Positions 33,744 through 45,424 of a stretch of 64,000 nucleotides of DNA are shown in pieces; positions within the stretch are counted from its first letter, which is position 1; each line of letters begins with the position of its first letter. Made by a program: the position numbers and the translations under genes. The notes under the pieces are model-generated. The model saw only the letters and a program-made list of their open reading frames with translations. It did no database searches and was not told the DNA's origin. Source of the stretch: Kribbella sandramycini (GTDB taxonomy: Bacteria > Actinomycetota > Actinomycetes > Propionibacteriales > Kribbellaceae); assembly GCF_013131805.1 (NCBI RefSeq), contig NZ_JABJRC010000002.1, positions 186,001-250,000 on the forward strand, in the 5' to 3' direction.

Positions 33744-34863
33744 GGCGGGCCGCCCCGGCCGGGACCGGCCGCTGGTCGACCCCGACGTAGCTGCTGAGCG
33801 GGCGGATCAGCGAGTTCGACTCCAGCTGCTCCATGATGTGCGCGGTCCAGCCGGTGATCCGGCTCATCATGAACAGCGGCGTGAAGATCGGGATGTCGAA
33901 ACCCATCAGGTGGTACGCCGGACCGGTCGGGTAGTCCAGGTTCGGGTGGATGTTCTTGTCCCGGAGCATCGCGGCCGCGAGTGCGTCGTACTTGGCCATC
34001 AGCTCGTCGGCCGTGCCGTCCGCGGTCAGCTTGCGCAGCTCGGCGGTCATCGTGGGGACGCGGGAGTCGCCGTTCTTGTAGACCCGGTGGCCGAAACCCA
34101 TGATCTTGCGCTTGTCGGCGAGCGCCTGCTTCAGCCAGGCCTCGACCTCGCCGGCGCTCTCGATCTCGGCCAGGACGTGCATGACGGCCTCGTTCGCGCC
34201 GCCGTGCAGCGGGCCCTTGAGCGCGCCGATCGCCGCGGTGACCGCACTGTAGATGTCGGACAGCGTCGAGGTGACGACCCGGGCGGTGAACGTGGACGCG
34301 TTGAAGCTGTGCTCGGCGTACAGGATCATCGAGACCTCGAAGGCCCGGACCTGCTCGGCCGGCGGCACCGCGCCGATGCACATCTGCAGGAAGTTCTCCG
34401 CGTAGCCGAGCGCCGGGTCCGGCAGGATCGGGTCGAGCCCGCGGCGGCGGCGCTGCTCGGCCGCGACGATCGTCGGCAGCTTGGCGAACATGTCGATCGA
34501 CTTGGCCAGGTTGTGATCGCGGTCGTCGAGGCCCTCGGTCGGGTCGTCGGCGCCGAGGTAGCTGATCGCGGTCCGCAGCACGTCCATCGGGTGACAGTCG
34601 GCGGGCAGTCGCGACAGCGCGCCGCTGACCGTCCGGCCGAGCGTCCGCCGGTTGCGCTCGACCGACTGGAACTCGGCCAGCTCCCGCGCGGTCGGCAGCT
34701 CGCCGTGCCAGAGCAGCCAGGCGACCTCCTCGAACGTGCAGTTCGCGCACAACTCCTGGACCGGGTAGCCCCGGTACGTGAGCGAGTTGGTCTGCTCGTT
34801 GACCATCGAGATGGTCGTGGTGTCGACGACGACGCCGGCCAGGCCGCGGTGGATCTCGGTCAT
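33733..34863 (-). CDS. prpC: 2-methylcitrate synthase (citrate synthase family)
   Basis: 376 residues, the short (type I-like) citrate-synthase form of methylcitrate synthases. Catalytic elements: HGGANEAV, GFGHRVYKNGDSR and the final Asp region near FTPLFMMSRITGW. Early landmarks are YRGYPVQEL and WLLWHGELP. It condenses propionyl-CoA with oxaloacetate to 2-methylcitrate. Its start overlaps the prpB stop by four bases and it is third in prpD-prpB-prpC. The context makes methylcitrate synthase more likely than a housekeeping citrate synthase. Confidence 0.92.
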   Translation of the reverse strand: MTEIHRGLAGVVVDTTTISMVNEQTNSLTYRGYPVQELCANCTFEEVAWLLWHGELPTARELAEFQSVERNRRTLGRTVSGALSRLPADCHPMDVLRTAISYLGADDPTEGLDDRDHNLAKSIDMFAKLPTIVAAEQRRRRGLDPILPDPALGYAENFLQMCIGAVPPAEQVRAFEVSMILYAEHSFNASTFTARVVTSTLSDIYSAVTAAIGALKGPLHGGANEAVMHVLAEIESAGEVEAWLKQALADKRKIMGFGHRVYKNGDSRVPTMTAELRKLTADGTADELMAKYDALAAAMLRDKNIHPNLDYPTGPAYHLMGFDIPIFTPLFMMSRITGWTAHIMEQLESNSLIRPLSSYVGVDQRPVPAGAARLVG

Positions 34864-35735
34864 GAGTTCTCCTGGTAAGTGAAGATGTCGTGGTCGAAGG
34901 CGTTGTAGTCCGCGTACCTGAGCAGCTCGTACAGCCGGGCGCGCGTTTGCATCTGCGGCACCAGCGCCGCCTGGGTGCCGTCGGCGGCGATCGCGTCGAG
35001 CCCGCGCTCGATCGCGCCCATCGCGATCCGGAGCAGCGTCACCGGGTAGATGACGACGCTCGCCCCGGCGTCCGCGAGCTGCTGCGCGGTGAACAGCTCG
35101 CTCTTCCCGAACTCGGTCATGTTGGCCACGATCGGTACGTCGATCGCCTTCCGCACGGCCTCGAACTCACCGAGATCGGCCAGCGCCTCCGGGAAGATCG
35201 CGTCCGCCCCGGCATCGACGTACGCCTTGGCCCGTTCGATCGCGGCGTCCAGCCCCTCGACCGAACGGGCGTCGGTACGGGCGCAGATGACGAAGTTCGG
35301 GTCGGTCCGGGCGCCGACGGCGGCGCGGAGCCGACGGACCATCTCGGCCGGCTCGACGACCGACTTGCCGTCGAGGTGACCACAGCGTTTCGGATTGACC
35401 TGGTCCTCGAGGTGACATCCGGCCAGCCCGGCCAGTTCGAGGGACTGGATGGTGCGGGCCACGTTCATCGGCTCGCCGAAGCCGGTATCGGCGTCGATGA
35501 ACGTCGGCAGCGTGGTGGTCGCGGTGATGTCGCGGCCGCGATCGGTCACCTCGGTCAGCGTGGTCAGGCCGATGTCGGGCAGCCCGCGCTCGGCGGCCAG
35601 CACCGCGCCGGAGATGTAGACCCCGTCGAACCCGCGCTCCTCGATCAGACGCGCGGTGAGTGGGGTGAAAGCACCGGGGAAACGTAAGAGCCGGCCGGAC
35701 GCCAGCCCTGCGCGGAAAGCAGCCCGGGCGCTCAT
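34860..35735 (-). CDS. prpB: 2-methylisocitrate lyase
   Basis: 291 residues of the isocitrate lyase/PEP mutase superfamily. FDGVYISGAVLAAERGLPDIG at the front, then DADTGFG with metal-binding Asp, the active-site loop NPKRCGHLDGK with catalytic Cys, and a further ARTDA motif. KRCGH is the PrpB form of the KKCGH loop of isocitrate lyase. It splits methylisocitrate to pyruvate and succinate. It starts within the prpD stop and ends within the prpC start, showing full translational coupling. Confidence 0.93.
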   Translation of the reverse strand: MSARAAFRAGLASGRLLRFPGAFTPLTARLIEERGFDGVYISGAVLAAERGLPDIGLTTLTEVTDRGRDITATTTLPTFIDADTGFGEPMNVARTIQSLELAGLAGCHLEDQVNPKRCGHLDGKSVVEPAEMVRRLRAAVGARTDPNFVICARTDARSVEGLDAAIERAKAYVDAGADAIFPEALADLGEFEAVRKAIDVPIVANMTEFGKSELFTAQQLADAGASVVIYPVTLLRIAMGAIERGLDAIAADGTQAALVPQMQTRARLYELLRYADYNAFDHDIFTYQENS

Positions 35736-37225
35736 CAGAACAGCCCTTCTGGCGCGTCGGCGAGCTTCACCTCGTCGACGGTCACGGTCAGCTGCCGGAC
35801 TTCGGCCGCGGTCAGCTCGGGCAGCCGCTGCACCAGCTCGGTGAACCGGGTCTGCTCAGCCGCCGAGACCACGCCCGCGGCCAGCGTCCCGAACTTGTCC
35901 AGGTAGTTGCCGCGGGCAAACGGCCGGGCGCCGCGCGGATGCGCGTCGGCGACCCCGAGCTCGTCGGCGACCACGGTCCCGTCGGTCAGCGTGATCTCCA
36001 CCCGGCCGCCGAACTCCGGCTCGGCCGCGTGGTAGCGCTCGGTCCAGGCCGGGTCCTCGACGGTGGTGATCCGGTGCCACAGATCGACCGTGTCCGGCCG
36101 GGCGGCGCGCCGCGGCGCGTAGGAGTCGACGTGGTGCCAGCGCCCGTCCTGCAGCGCGACGGCGAAGATGTACATGATCGAGTGGTCGAGGGTCTCGCGG
36201 CTGGCCGTCGGGTCGAGTTTCTGCGGGTCGTTCGCACCGGTCCCGATCACGTAGTGCGTGTGATGGCTGGTCCGGATCAGCACCGACTCGATCCGGCTCA
36301 GGTCACCGATCTGTTCGCGCATCCGGCGGGCCAGGTCGATCAGCGCCTGGCTCTGGTACTCCGCCGAGTGCTCCTTGGTGTACGTCCGCAGGATCGCCGC
36401 CTTCGCCTCACCCGGCCCCGGCAACGGCACGGTGTACGCCGCCGCCGGCCCGCTCAGCAGCCACGCGATGAACCCGTCCTCGCCCTCGTAGATCGGCGCC
36501 GGCGCGCCCTCGCCGCGGAGCGCGCGATCCATCGCCTCGATCGCGACCTTCCCGGCGAAGGCCGGCGCGTACGCCTTCCAGCTGGAGATCTCGCCCTTGC
36601 GCGACTGCCGCGTGGTCGTCGTCGTGTGCAGCGCCTGCCCGACGGCCTGGTAGATCACCTCAGGCGTCGCCTCCAGCAACGTTCCCAGCCCGGCCGCGAC
36701 CGATGGGCCGAGGTGCGCGATGTGGTCGATCTTGTGCTCGTGCAGGCAGATCCCGGTGACCAGATCGACCTGCACCTCGTACGCCGTCGCGATCGCGCGC
36801 GTCAGCTGGTTGCCATCAGCACCGAGATGCTGCGCGACCGCGAGCAGCGGCGGGATGTTGTCGCCGGGGTGCGAGTAGTCGGCGGCCAGGAAGGTGTCGT
36901 GGTAGTCCAGCTCGCGGACGGCGACGCCGTTCGCCCAGGCCGCCCATTCGGGCGCGACCCGGACATCGGTCGCGGCGCCGATCACGGCCGCGCCGCGGGA
37001 GTCCGGCCGGGCGAGCGCCTGGCCGCGGGCCGTGACCACCGGCCGGCGGTTGACCGAGGCAACGGCCACGGCCGCATTGTCGATGATGCGATTGATCACC
37101 ATGTCGGTGACGTCGGCGCGGACCGGGACCGGATCGGCGGCGAGCTCCGCGATCTTCCAGGCGAGTTGCTCCTGGCGGGGGAGACGGTCGCTGCTGGGGT
37201 GGACGCGGACGTCGTGCTCGATCAC
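35735..37225 (-). CDS. prpD: 2-methylcitrate dehydratase (MmgE/PrpD family)
   Basis: 496 residues, the usual PrpD length. Landmarks: an N-terminal all-alpha region with [57 protein letters not shown], then a C-terminal alpha/beta part with [21 protein letters not shown] sequence. It needs no iron-sulfur cluster. It dehydrates methylcitrate as step two of the methylcitrate cycle. It is the first gene of the operon. Its 111-base upstream gap carries the paired TTGCGAA/TTCGCAA boxes and lies immediately after the ScfR-type regulator gene. Confidence 0.92.
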   Translation of the reverse strand: MIEHDVRVHPSSDRLPRQEQLAWKIAELAADPVPVRADVTDMVINRIIDNAAVAVASVNRRPVVTARGQALARPDSRGAAVIGAATDVRVAPEWAAWANGVAVRELDYHDTFLAADYSHPGDNIPPLLAVAQHLGADGNQLTRAIATAYEVQVDLVTGICLHEHKIDHIAHLGPSVAAGLGTLLEATPEVIYQAVGQALHTTTTTRQSRKGEISSWKAYAPAFAGKVAIEAMDRALRGEGAPAPIYEGEDGFIAWLLSGPAAAYTVPLPGPGEAKAAILRTYTKEHSAEYQSQALIDLARRMREQIGDLSRIESVLIRTSHHTHYVIGTGANDPQKLDPTASRETLDHSIMYIFAVALQDGRWHHVDSYAPRRAARPDTVDLWHRITTVEDPAWTERYHAAEPEFGGRVEITLTDGTVVADELGVADAHPRGARPFARGNYLDKFGTLAAGVVSAAEQTRFTELVQRLPELTAAEVRQLTVTVDEVKLADAPEGLF

Positions 37226-37296
37226 AGGTGGTTCCCTTTCGCCGGTGTGTGCAGTGAGACTCGCATCGCAGTCACACCGTGTGAAAGAGAGCCAAG

Positions 37297-37326
37297 TTGC
37301 GAAGAGTTGCCAGCCAAGATTCGCAA
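37297..37326. promoter_or_regulatory. Inverted TTGCGAA...TTCGCAA boxes upstream of the prp operon
   Basis: TTGCGAA at 37297-37303 and its complement TTCGCAA at 37320-37326 lie about 70-100 bases before prpD. The same box is repeated in front of the regulator and aceA. RamB/PrpR/MccR-type regulators bind repeats of TTTGC-like elements, so this is the likely operator. Confidence 0.65.
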
Positions 37327-37336
37327 CCGCGCAGGA

Positions 37337-38788
37337 TCAGCTCCGGATGCTGAGCGGGTACGGCACGAAGGTGCTGCGATCCTCGTCGATGTTCAGCGTG
37401 CGCCCGATCGGCGGCGCCGCGCGCTGCGGGCAGCGCGGCCGATCGCAGGTCCGGCAGCCCGGCCCGATCGGCATCACCTGCGTCCGGTCGTCGAGGTTCA
37501 GGCCGTCGGCGTACACCAGCCGGCCGGCCTGGCGGATTTCGCAGCCGAGCCCGATCGCGAAGGTCTTCGCCGGCTGGCCGAAACCGCCGCGGCTGCGCGT
37601 CATCGCCCGCGCGACCCACAGGTAGCGCTGCCCGTCGGGCATCTCGGCGATCTGGGTGATCACCCGGCCCGGCGCGGCGAACGACTCGTACACGTTCCAC
37701 AACGGGCAGGTGCCGCCGCTGCGGGAGAAGTGGAAGCTGGTCGCGGACTGGCGTTTGGAGATGTTCCCGGCCCGGTCGACCCGGACGAAGATGAACGGCA
37801 CCCCGCGCAGGCTCGGCCGCTGCAGCGTGCTGAGCCGGTGCGCGATCGTCTCGTAGCTGACCCCGAAGTGATCGGCGAGCAGCTCGACGTCGTACCGGAA
37901 CCGCTCGGCGGCCGCGAAGAACGGCGTGTAGGGCAGGATGAACGCGCCCGCGTAGTGGTTGGCCAGGCCGATACTCGCCAGCTGCCGGGTCTGCTCGTCG
38001 GGCCACGGCTCGGTCGCGAGGACGTCGTCGATCAGCGGCTGTGCTTCGAGGAACGCGAGCTGGGTCGCCATCCGGAACGCCTGCTGGCCGGCCTGCAGGT
38101 GTGACGAGAAGTACAGCGTCCGCTCGGCGGACTGGTACCGGTGCAGCTCGTTGGTGTCGGCCGGATCATCCATACTGCGCTGGACGACGCGGATCCCGTG
38201 CTCCTCGTTCAGGTGGTCGCGGAGCCGCCGCCGCACCTCACCGCGCCGGGTGCCGAGCTGTTTCGCGGTCGCCTCGGCGGCCCGGTCCAGGGTGTCGAAG
38301 TAGTTCTGGCGCCGGTAGAAGAAGTCCCGCACCAGCTCGTGCGGGCTCGACGTCGGGGACGCCGTCCGGCTGTCGGTGAGCGTTTCGAGATGCTCGGCGA
38401 CCTGGCGGTGCCGGCGGAACAGGTCGATCACCGCGTCGGCGACCTCCGGCATCGAGCTGGCGAGCTCCTGCAGGTCGGCGACCGGTACGGCGCCGCCGCC
38501 GGTGCGCGTCGGCAGCGCTTCGCGGAGCTCGGCGAGCTGGCGGGCGGAGTCCTGCGGGGCGAAGAACGTAGCGTCGATCCCGAAGACCTCGGTCAGCCGC
38601 ACGAGCACCGTGACCGTGAGCGGCCGCGCGTCGTGCTCGATCTGGTTCAGGTAGCTGGGCGAGATCGCGAGCACCCGGGCCAGGTCGACCTGGCTCATCC
38701 CGCGATCCTGCCGCAACCGTTTCAGCCGGCCGCCGGCGAACACCTTGTCCACCCGGTCACGGTAGCGCGTCCCTGCTAATCCTGACAT
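37337..38788 (-). CDS. ScfR-family (RamB/PrpR/MccR-type) short-chain fatty acyl-CoA-responsive regulator
   Basis: 483 residues. An XRE helix-turn-helix at about 18-75 (LKRLRQDRGMSQVDLARVL, SPSYLNQIEHDARP) is followed by an ImmA/IrrE-like middle and a C-terminal domain with a Cys pattern: GTCPLW, then PGCRTCDRPRCPQR. In the mycobacterial PrpR such cysteines bind an iron-sulfur cluster and short-chain acyl-CoA. The gene sits between prpD and aceA, both with TTCGCAA boxes, so it should switch the methylcitrate and glyoxylate genes by acyl-CoA supply. ATG 38788 overlaps one of the boxes; GTG 38752, closer to the usual family start, is an alternative. Confidence 0.88.
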   Translation of the reverse strand: MSGLAGTRYRDRVDKVFAGGRLKRLRQDRGMSQVDLARVLAISPSYLNQIEHDARPLTVTVLVRLTEVFGIDATFFAPQDSARQLAELREALPTRTGGGAVPVADLQELASSMPEVADAVIDLFRRHRQVAEHLETLTDSRTASPTSSPHELVRDFFYRRQNYFDTLDRAAEATAKQLGTRRGEVRRRLRDHLNEEHGIRVVQRSMDDPADTNELHRYQSAERTLYFSSHLQAGQQAFRMATQLAFLEAQPLIDDVLATEPWPDEQTRQLASIGLANHYAGAFILPYTPFFAAAERFRYDVELLADHFGVSYETIAHRLSTLQRPSLRGVPFIFVRVDRAGNISKRQSATSFHFSRSGGTCPLWNVYESFAAPGRVITQIAEMPDGQRYLWVARAMTRSRGGFGQPAKTFAIGLGCEIRQAGRLVYADGLNLDDRTQVMPIGPGCRTCDRPRCPQRAAPPIGRTLNIDEDRSTFVPYPLSIRS

Positions 38789-38835
38789 TCGCAATCTTCG
38801 CAAATACGCCCGATGTGGTTTCCGGAACTTCGCAG
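38788..38835. promoter_or_regulatory. Three direct TTCGCA boxes between the regulator and aceA
   Basis: TTCGCAA at 38788-38794 and 38797-38803 are nine bases apart in direct repeat. TTCGCAG follows at 38829-38835, about 70 bases before aceA. The first box overlaps the regulator start codon, consistent with autoregulation. Confidence 0.65.
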
Positions 38836-38903
38836 ATTCCGCCCCCTGACAGCCGGGTGGCCGCGATGTGAGCCTCGGAGGCACCCGAGAACGAGGAGCG
38901 AAG

Positions 38904-41762
<2,859 letters not shown>

Positions 41763-41776
<14 letters not shown>

Positions 41777-42788
41777 GCGTCGCGGCGGTCGGCGACGAGC
41801 CGGCCGCCGTCAGCTGGTGCAGGCCCGGCGCACCCAGACCGAGGACAGCCTGTGCCGTTGCCCGGGGTGCGGTGGCCGGGTCGAAACCGGTCGCGTCGTA
41901 GGCAATCGCACCGCGGACGGCGGCTGGTGCTGAGCAGCCCTGCTGGCGGCCGAGGAGGTAGGACTTGGCCTGGTTGGCGTCGGTGGTGCGGCCGCCGGCG
42001 CGGAAGGCCTGACCGGCCAGACCGGTCGTGTTGGTGTTCGGCGTGGCGGCACCCGCCCCGGCCGCCAGGCCACCATCGGCCTGCTGTTTCGACGCCAGGA
42101 AGTCCAGCCCCTCGGCCGCATCGGCGTACCGGTGCGTGGCGAGCAAGGCCTGGACGACCATCGCGGTCGCGTCGGTGTCGCTGACGCACGGCGTCGTCCC
42201 GAAGAAGATCGGGAAGCCGCCGTCGGCGCATTGGGTGCCCACGGCGAAGTTCACTGCGGACGCCGGTACGCCGGCCGGCGTCCGCTTCAGCGCGATGATC
42301 CCGAGCGACTGCGAGAACGCGTTGCTGTAATCGCCGAACGCGGACTTGTCCGAGATCCGGCCGGACGGCGTGATCAGCGCGCGCAGCCGGGCCGGCAGGT
42401 CGACGCCGCCGAAGGTCGCCGGGTTCAGCCCGCGGACCTGCGCTGCGAGCGTGAGTTTCGCGGCGGCCCCGGCGTACGACTCGTCGGCGCCGTCACCGGC
42501 GTAGCCGGACAGGATCTCCGGTTTCGCGAGCCAGGTGGTCGCCTTGGCCGCGTTCGTACCGGACGACTTGGTCGCGGCGAACCCGAGGACGGCGTCGATC
42601 GTGAGCCCCTGGTCGGGGAACTTCTCGCCGCCGAACTCGGCCTCGAACCGCTCACCGTCGACGAGCTGACGGGCCAGCCAGCCGGAGGCGGCGGCGGGCT
42701 TGGCCGCATGGGCGGCCGCGGTGGTCGCCGGGATCGCGATCCCGGCGGTGAGGACGAGCAGCGAACTGATGAGCGGGCGGAGTCTCAT
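41763..42788 (-). CDS. Secreted alpha/alpha-toroid (prenyltransferase-repeat-like) protein, possible B12-binding
   Basis: 341 residues with a signal peptide (MRLRPLISSLLVLTAG..., cleavage near AAAHA, residue 28). The mature chain has repeated helix pairs with conserved small turns, such as QCADGGFPIFFG, DTDATAMVVQALLA, QQADGGLAAG and NTTGLAGQAFRAGG. These are the squalene-cyclase/prenyltransferase-type repeats that also build the alpha-domain of human transcobalamin and intrinsic factor. It lies 27 bases after metE in the same direction, downstream of a cobalamin riboswitch. A role in capturing cobalamin outside the cell is therefore plausible. There is no lipobox or wall-anchoring signal, so it may be freely secreted. 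Function is inferred. Confidence 0.7.
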
Positions 42789-42815
42789 GGACGGATGAGC
42801 CTTTCGGTCGGGCGG

Positions 42816-45011
42816 TTACAGTTCCGCGCGGAGTTGGCGCGCGGCGGCTACGAGGTTGGTCAGGGCCTGGGTGACCTCCGGCCAGGTGCGGGTCTTCAGC
42901 CCGCAGTCCGGCGTGACCCAGAGCCTGTCCGCGGGGATCACGGCCAGGGCGGTCCGGAGCAGCGCGACGATCTCCTGGGTACTGGGGACGCGCGGCGAAT
43001 GGACGTCGTACACGCCGAGCCCGACGGCCCGGGAACCGTCCAGGACATCGGCGATCGCGAGGTGCGAGCGGGCCGCCTCCAGGCTGATCACATCGGCGTC
43101 CAGTTCGAGGATCGTCGGCACGATGTCACTGAAATCCGCGTAACACATATGAGTGTGGATCTGCGTCGTCGCGCGCACCCGGCTGGTCGTCAGCCGGAAC
43201 GCCTCGGCCGCCCACTCCAGGTACGCCGCCCGGTCGGCCTGCCGCAGCGGCAGCCCTTCGCGCAGCCCCGGCTCGTCGACCTGGATGATCGGGATCCCGG
43301 TGATCTCCAGATCGACCACCTCGTCGCGTAACGCGAGCGCTACCTGCCGCGCGGTCGCGGCCCGGGGCTGGTCGTCGCGGACGAACGAGCGGTTCAGCAT
43401 CGTCACCGGCCCGGTCAGCAGGCCCTTGACCGGCTTGCCCGCGTGATCCTTGGCGTACGTCGTCCAGTGGTAGTTGATCTGTGTACTGCGGTAGACGTCA
43501 CCGGCCAGGATCGGCGGCCGAACGTACCGCGTGCCGTAGGACTGCACCCAGCCGTGTTTCGTGGTGACGAACCCCGACAACGGCTCCGCGAGATAGCGGA
43601 CGAGGTCGTCGCGTTCCGGCTCGCCGTGCACGAGGACGTCGAGGCCGAGCTCCTCCTGGAACTCCAGGATGTCGCCGATCTCGCGCGCGATCCGCTCGTC
43701 GTACGCCGGCTGGTCGAGCTCTGCCCGGGCGACGCGCAGCTCGTCGGTCTGCGGGAACGAGCCGATCGTGGTGGTCGGGAGCAGGGGGAGTGCGAGCGCG
43801 GCCTGCTGGGCCGCACGACGGTCGGCGTACGGCGTCGCGCGGCGCAGGTCCGCCGGCCGGATGGCCGCCGTCCGGGAGCTGACATGGGCCTTGTTGGTCA
43901 GGGGCGAGCGCCGGCGGGCGCGGTAGTTCGCCCGGTTGGCGGCGAGCTCGGCGGCGATCGCCTCCGGCCCTTCGAGCAATCCGCGTTTCAGGATCGCGAG
44001 CTCGCGGACCTTCTGCCGTGCGAAGGCGAGCCACGGCCGGACCTCGGGGTCGAGACCGGTCTCGGCGTCCAGATCGAGCGGCACATGCATCAGCGAGCAG
44101 GACGTCGAGATGTCGAGCCGATCGGTCAGCTTGGCGAGGGACTGGAGCGTGGCCAGTGACTTGGCCAGGGCGTTGGCCCAGACGTTGCGACCGTCGACCA
44201 CCCCGGCGATCAGCCGTTTGCCCTGCAGCGGCGCGATGTCGTGCGATGCGGTGCAGTCGATGGCCAGACCGTCGATCGGCACGTCGGCGAGCACTGGAAA
44301 GGCTTCGCCGAGATGGCCGAAGTACGACGCCACCAGGAGCTGCGGCCGATCCGTCAGGCCGCCGAGGAAGCGGTAGGCGCGGTCGACGGCCGCGAGTTCG
44401 GCGGGGGAGCGGTCCTGGACGAGAGCCGGTTCGTCCAGCTGGACCCACTCGGCGCCCGCGGCGCGCAGATCAGCGAGTACTTCGGCGTAGACGGGCAGTA
44501 GCCGGTCGAGCAGTTCGAGTGCCCCGGGCCGGGCCAGCAGCAGATAAGTGACGGGACCGAGCAGCACCGGCCGCGCGGTCAGACCGAGTGCCAGGGCTTC
44601 CTTCAGTTCGCCCACTTGTTTGCCGGCGTCGGCGGTGAAAACTGTCGCCGGGCCGAGCTCGGGGACGAGGTAGTGGTAGTTGGTGTCGAACCACTTGGTC
44701 AGCTCGAGCGGTGCGACGTCCTGGGTGCCGCGGGCCATCGCGAAGTACGGGTCGGCGCCCCGGTAGCGATCAGGGATCGCGCCGACCATCACGCTCGTGT
44801 CGAGGACATGGTCGTAGGACGAGAAGTCGCCGGTCGGGACTTCGTCGAGCCCGTCCGCCAGCTGTTGCCGCCAGCTCGCGGCGCGCAGCTCGGCGCCGAG
44901 GTCGTGGAGTGCGGCGGTGGAGACCGTGCCCTGCCAGTGGCCTTCGATCGCGCGTTTCAGCTCACGGCCCGGGCCTTGGCGCGGCCAGCCGTGGATGGTG
45001 GTCAATGTCAC
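42816..45011 (-). CDS. metE: Cobalamin-independent methionine synthase
   Basis: 731 residues from GTG 45011. Two homologous barrel halves, the second holding the zinc ligands: His and Cys in IHTHMCYADF, Cys in TPDCGLKTR, plus a Glu in DVISLEAARSH. It also shows YDERIAREIGDILEFQEELG and VDEPGLREGLPLR. It transfers a methyl group from methyltetrahydrofolate polyglutamate to homocysteine without B12. A cobalamin riboswitch lies just upstream on the same strand, so B12 should switch it off, as is typical when a B12-dependent MetH is also encoded. A secreted toroid protein follows in the operon. Confidence 0.95.
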   Translation of the reverse strand: MTLTTIHGWPRQGPGRELKRAIEGHWQGTVSTAALHDLGAELRAASWRQQLADGLDEVPTGDFSSYDHVLDTSVMVGAIPDRYRGADPYFAMARGTQDVAPLELTKWFDTNYHYLVPELGPATVFTADAGKQVGELKEALALGLTARPVLLGPVTYLLLARPGALELLDRLLPVYAEVLADLRAAGAEWVQLDEPALVQDRSPAELAAVDRAYRFLGGLTDRPQLLVASYFGHLGEAFPVLADVPIDGLAIDCTASHDIAPLQGKRLIAGVVDGRNVWANALAKSLATLQSLAKLTDRLDISTSCSLMHVPLDLDAETGLDPEVRPWLAFARQKVRELAILKRGLLEGPEAIAAELAANRANYRARRRSPLTNKAHVSSRTAAIRPADLRRATPYADRRAAQQAALALPLLPTTTIGSFPQTDELRVARAELDQPAYDERIAREIGDILEFQEELGLDVLVHGEPERDDLVRYLAEPLSGFVTTKHGWVQSYGTRYVRPPILAGDVYRSTQINYHWTTYAKDHAGKPVKGLLTGPVTMLNRSFVRDDQPRAATARQVALALRDEVVDLEITGIPIIQVDEPGLREGLPLRQADRAAYLEWAAEAFRLTTSRVRATTQIHTHMCYADFSDIVPTILELDADVISLEAARSHLAIADVLDGSRAVGLGVYDVHSPRVPSTQEIVALLRTALAVIPADRLWVTPDCGLKTRTWPEVTQALTNLVAAARQLRAEL

Positions 45012-45051
45012 GGATGCTGCCTTTCGACTGACCGTCCCACGCGGTCATCGG

Positions 45052-45080
45052 GGGCCACGGACGCCGCGCGTCCATGGGCC
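45052..45080 (-). promoter_or_regulatory. GC-rich hairpin between the riboswitch and metE, possible expression platform
   Basis: On the minus strand GGCCCATGGACGC can pair with GCGTCCGTGGCCC around a three-base loop, with one mismatch and one G-U pair. It starts immediately after the riboswitch core and ends 41 bases before the metE start. There is no T-run after it, so it could be an attenuator or a translational switch. Confidence 0.5.
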
Positions 45081-45082
45081 GT

Positions 45083-45262
45083 GGCAGGTCTTCGGACTCG
45101 CGGGCACGTCTCGGCCGAGACATCTACTGGCCATCGCTTCCCGGGCTCGCGCCCAGTGCTTGATGACGGCGTTCGTTCCCACTCACCGCTGCGGGGCAGC
45201 TCCGGATTCGCACCGGATTCCCTCTTACGACGACCCATCTGGCGGACAGGCCGAACCACTGG
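45083..45262 (-). ncRNA. Cobalamin (B12) riboswitch upstream of metE
   Basis: Reading the minus strand, the region holds the conserved core in order: GGGAAtCCGGTGCGAATCCGG, then AGCTGCCCCGCAGCGGTGAG (the B12-box-adjacent helices), GGGAACG, the GCACTGG...CCCGGGAAG...GGCCAGTAG set, and GCCCGCGAGTCCGAAGACCTGCC at the 3' end. This matches the AdoCbl-class riboswitch consensus closely. Ends are estimated to within about 15 bases. It is placed correctly to repress metE, and probably the secreted protein after it, when B12 is abundant. Confidence 0.93.
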
Positions 45263-45304
45263 CCCGACCAGCCTATGCGGCCGCGCAGTGATCTGCGCCA
45301 TGTC

Positions 45305-45337
45305 TGTCGATCCTCGACATAGTTGGACGTCCTACTA
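45305..45337. promoter_or_regulatory. Two palindromes in the mmsA promoter: TGTCGA-TCC-TCGACA and TAGTTGGACGTCCTACTA
   Basis: The first (45305-45319) is a perfect 6-3-6 inverted repeat. The second (45320-45337) is an 18-base palindrome with one mismatched pair around GGACGTCC, and overlaps a plausible -10 element TACTAT (45333-45338). They lie 88-120 bases upstream of mmsA and about 40 bases before the riboswitch on the other strand. FadR/GntR-type or similar dimers bind such sites. Confidence 0.55.
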
Positions 45338-45424
45338 TATTTTTGCGGCACCCCCAGGCGATCGACCGGCACGCCACCGCGTACCCGGGCGGTCCGTCCT
45401 GCCCGCTTGCGAAAGGTGTCGGCC

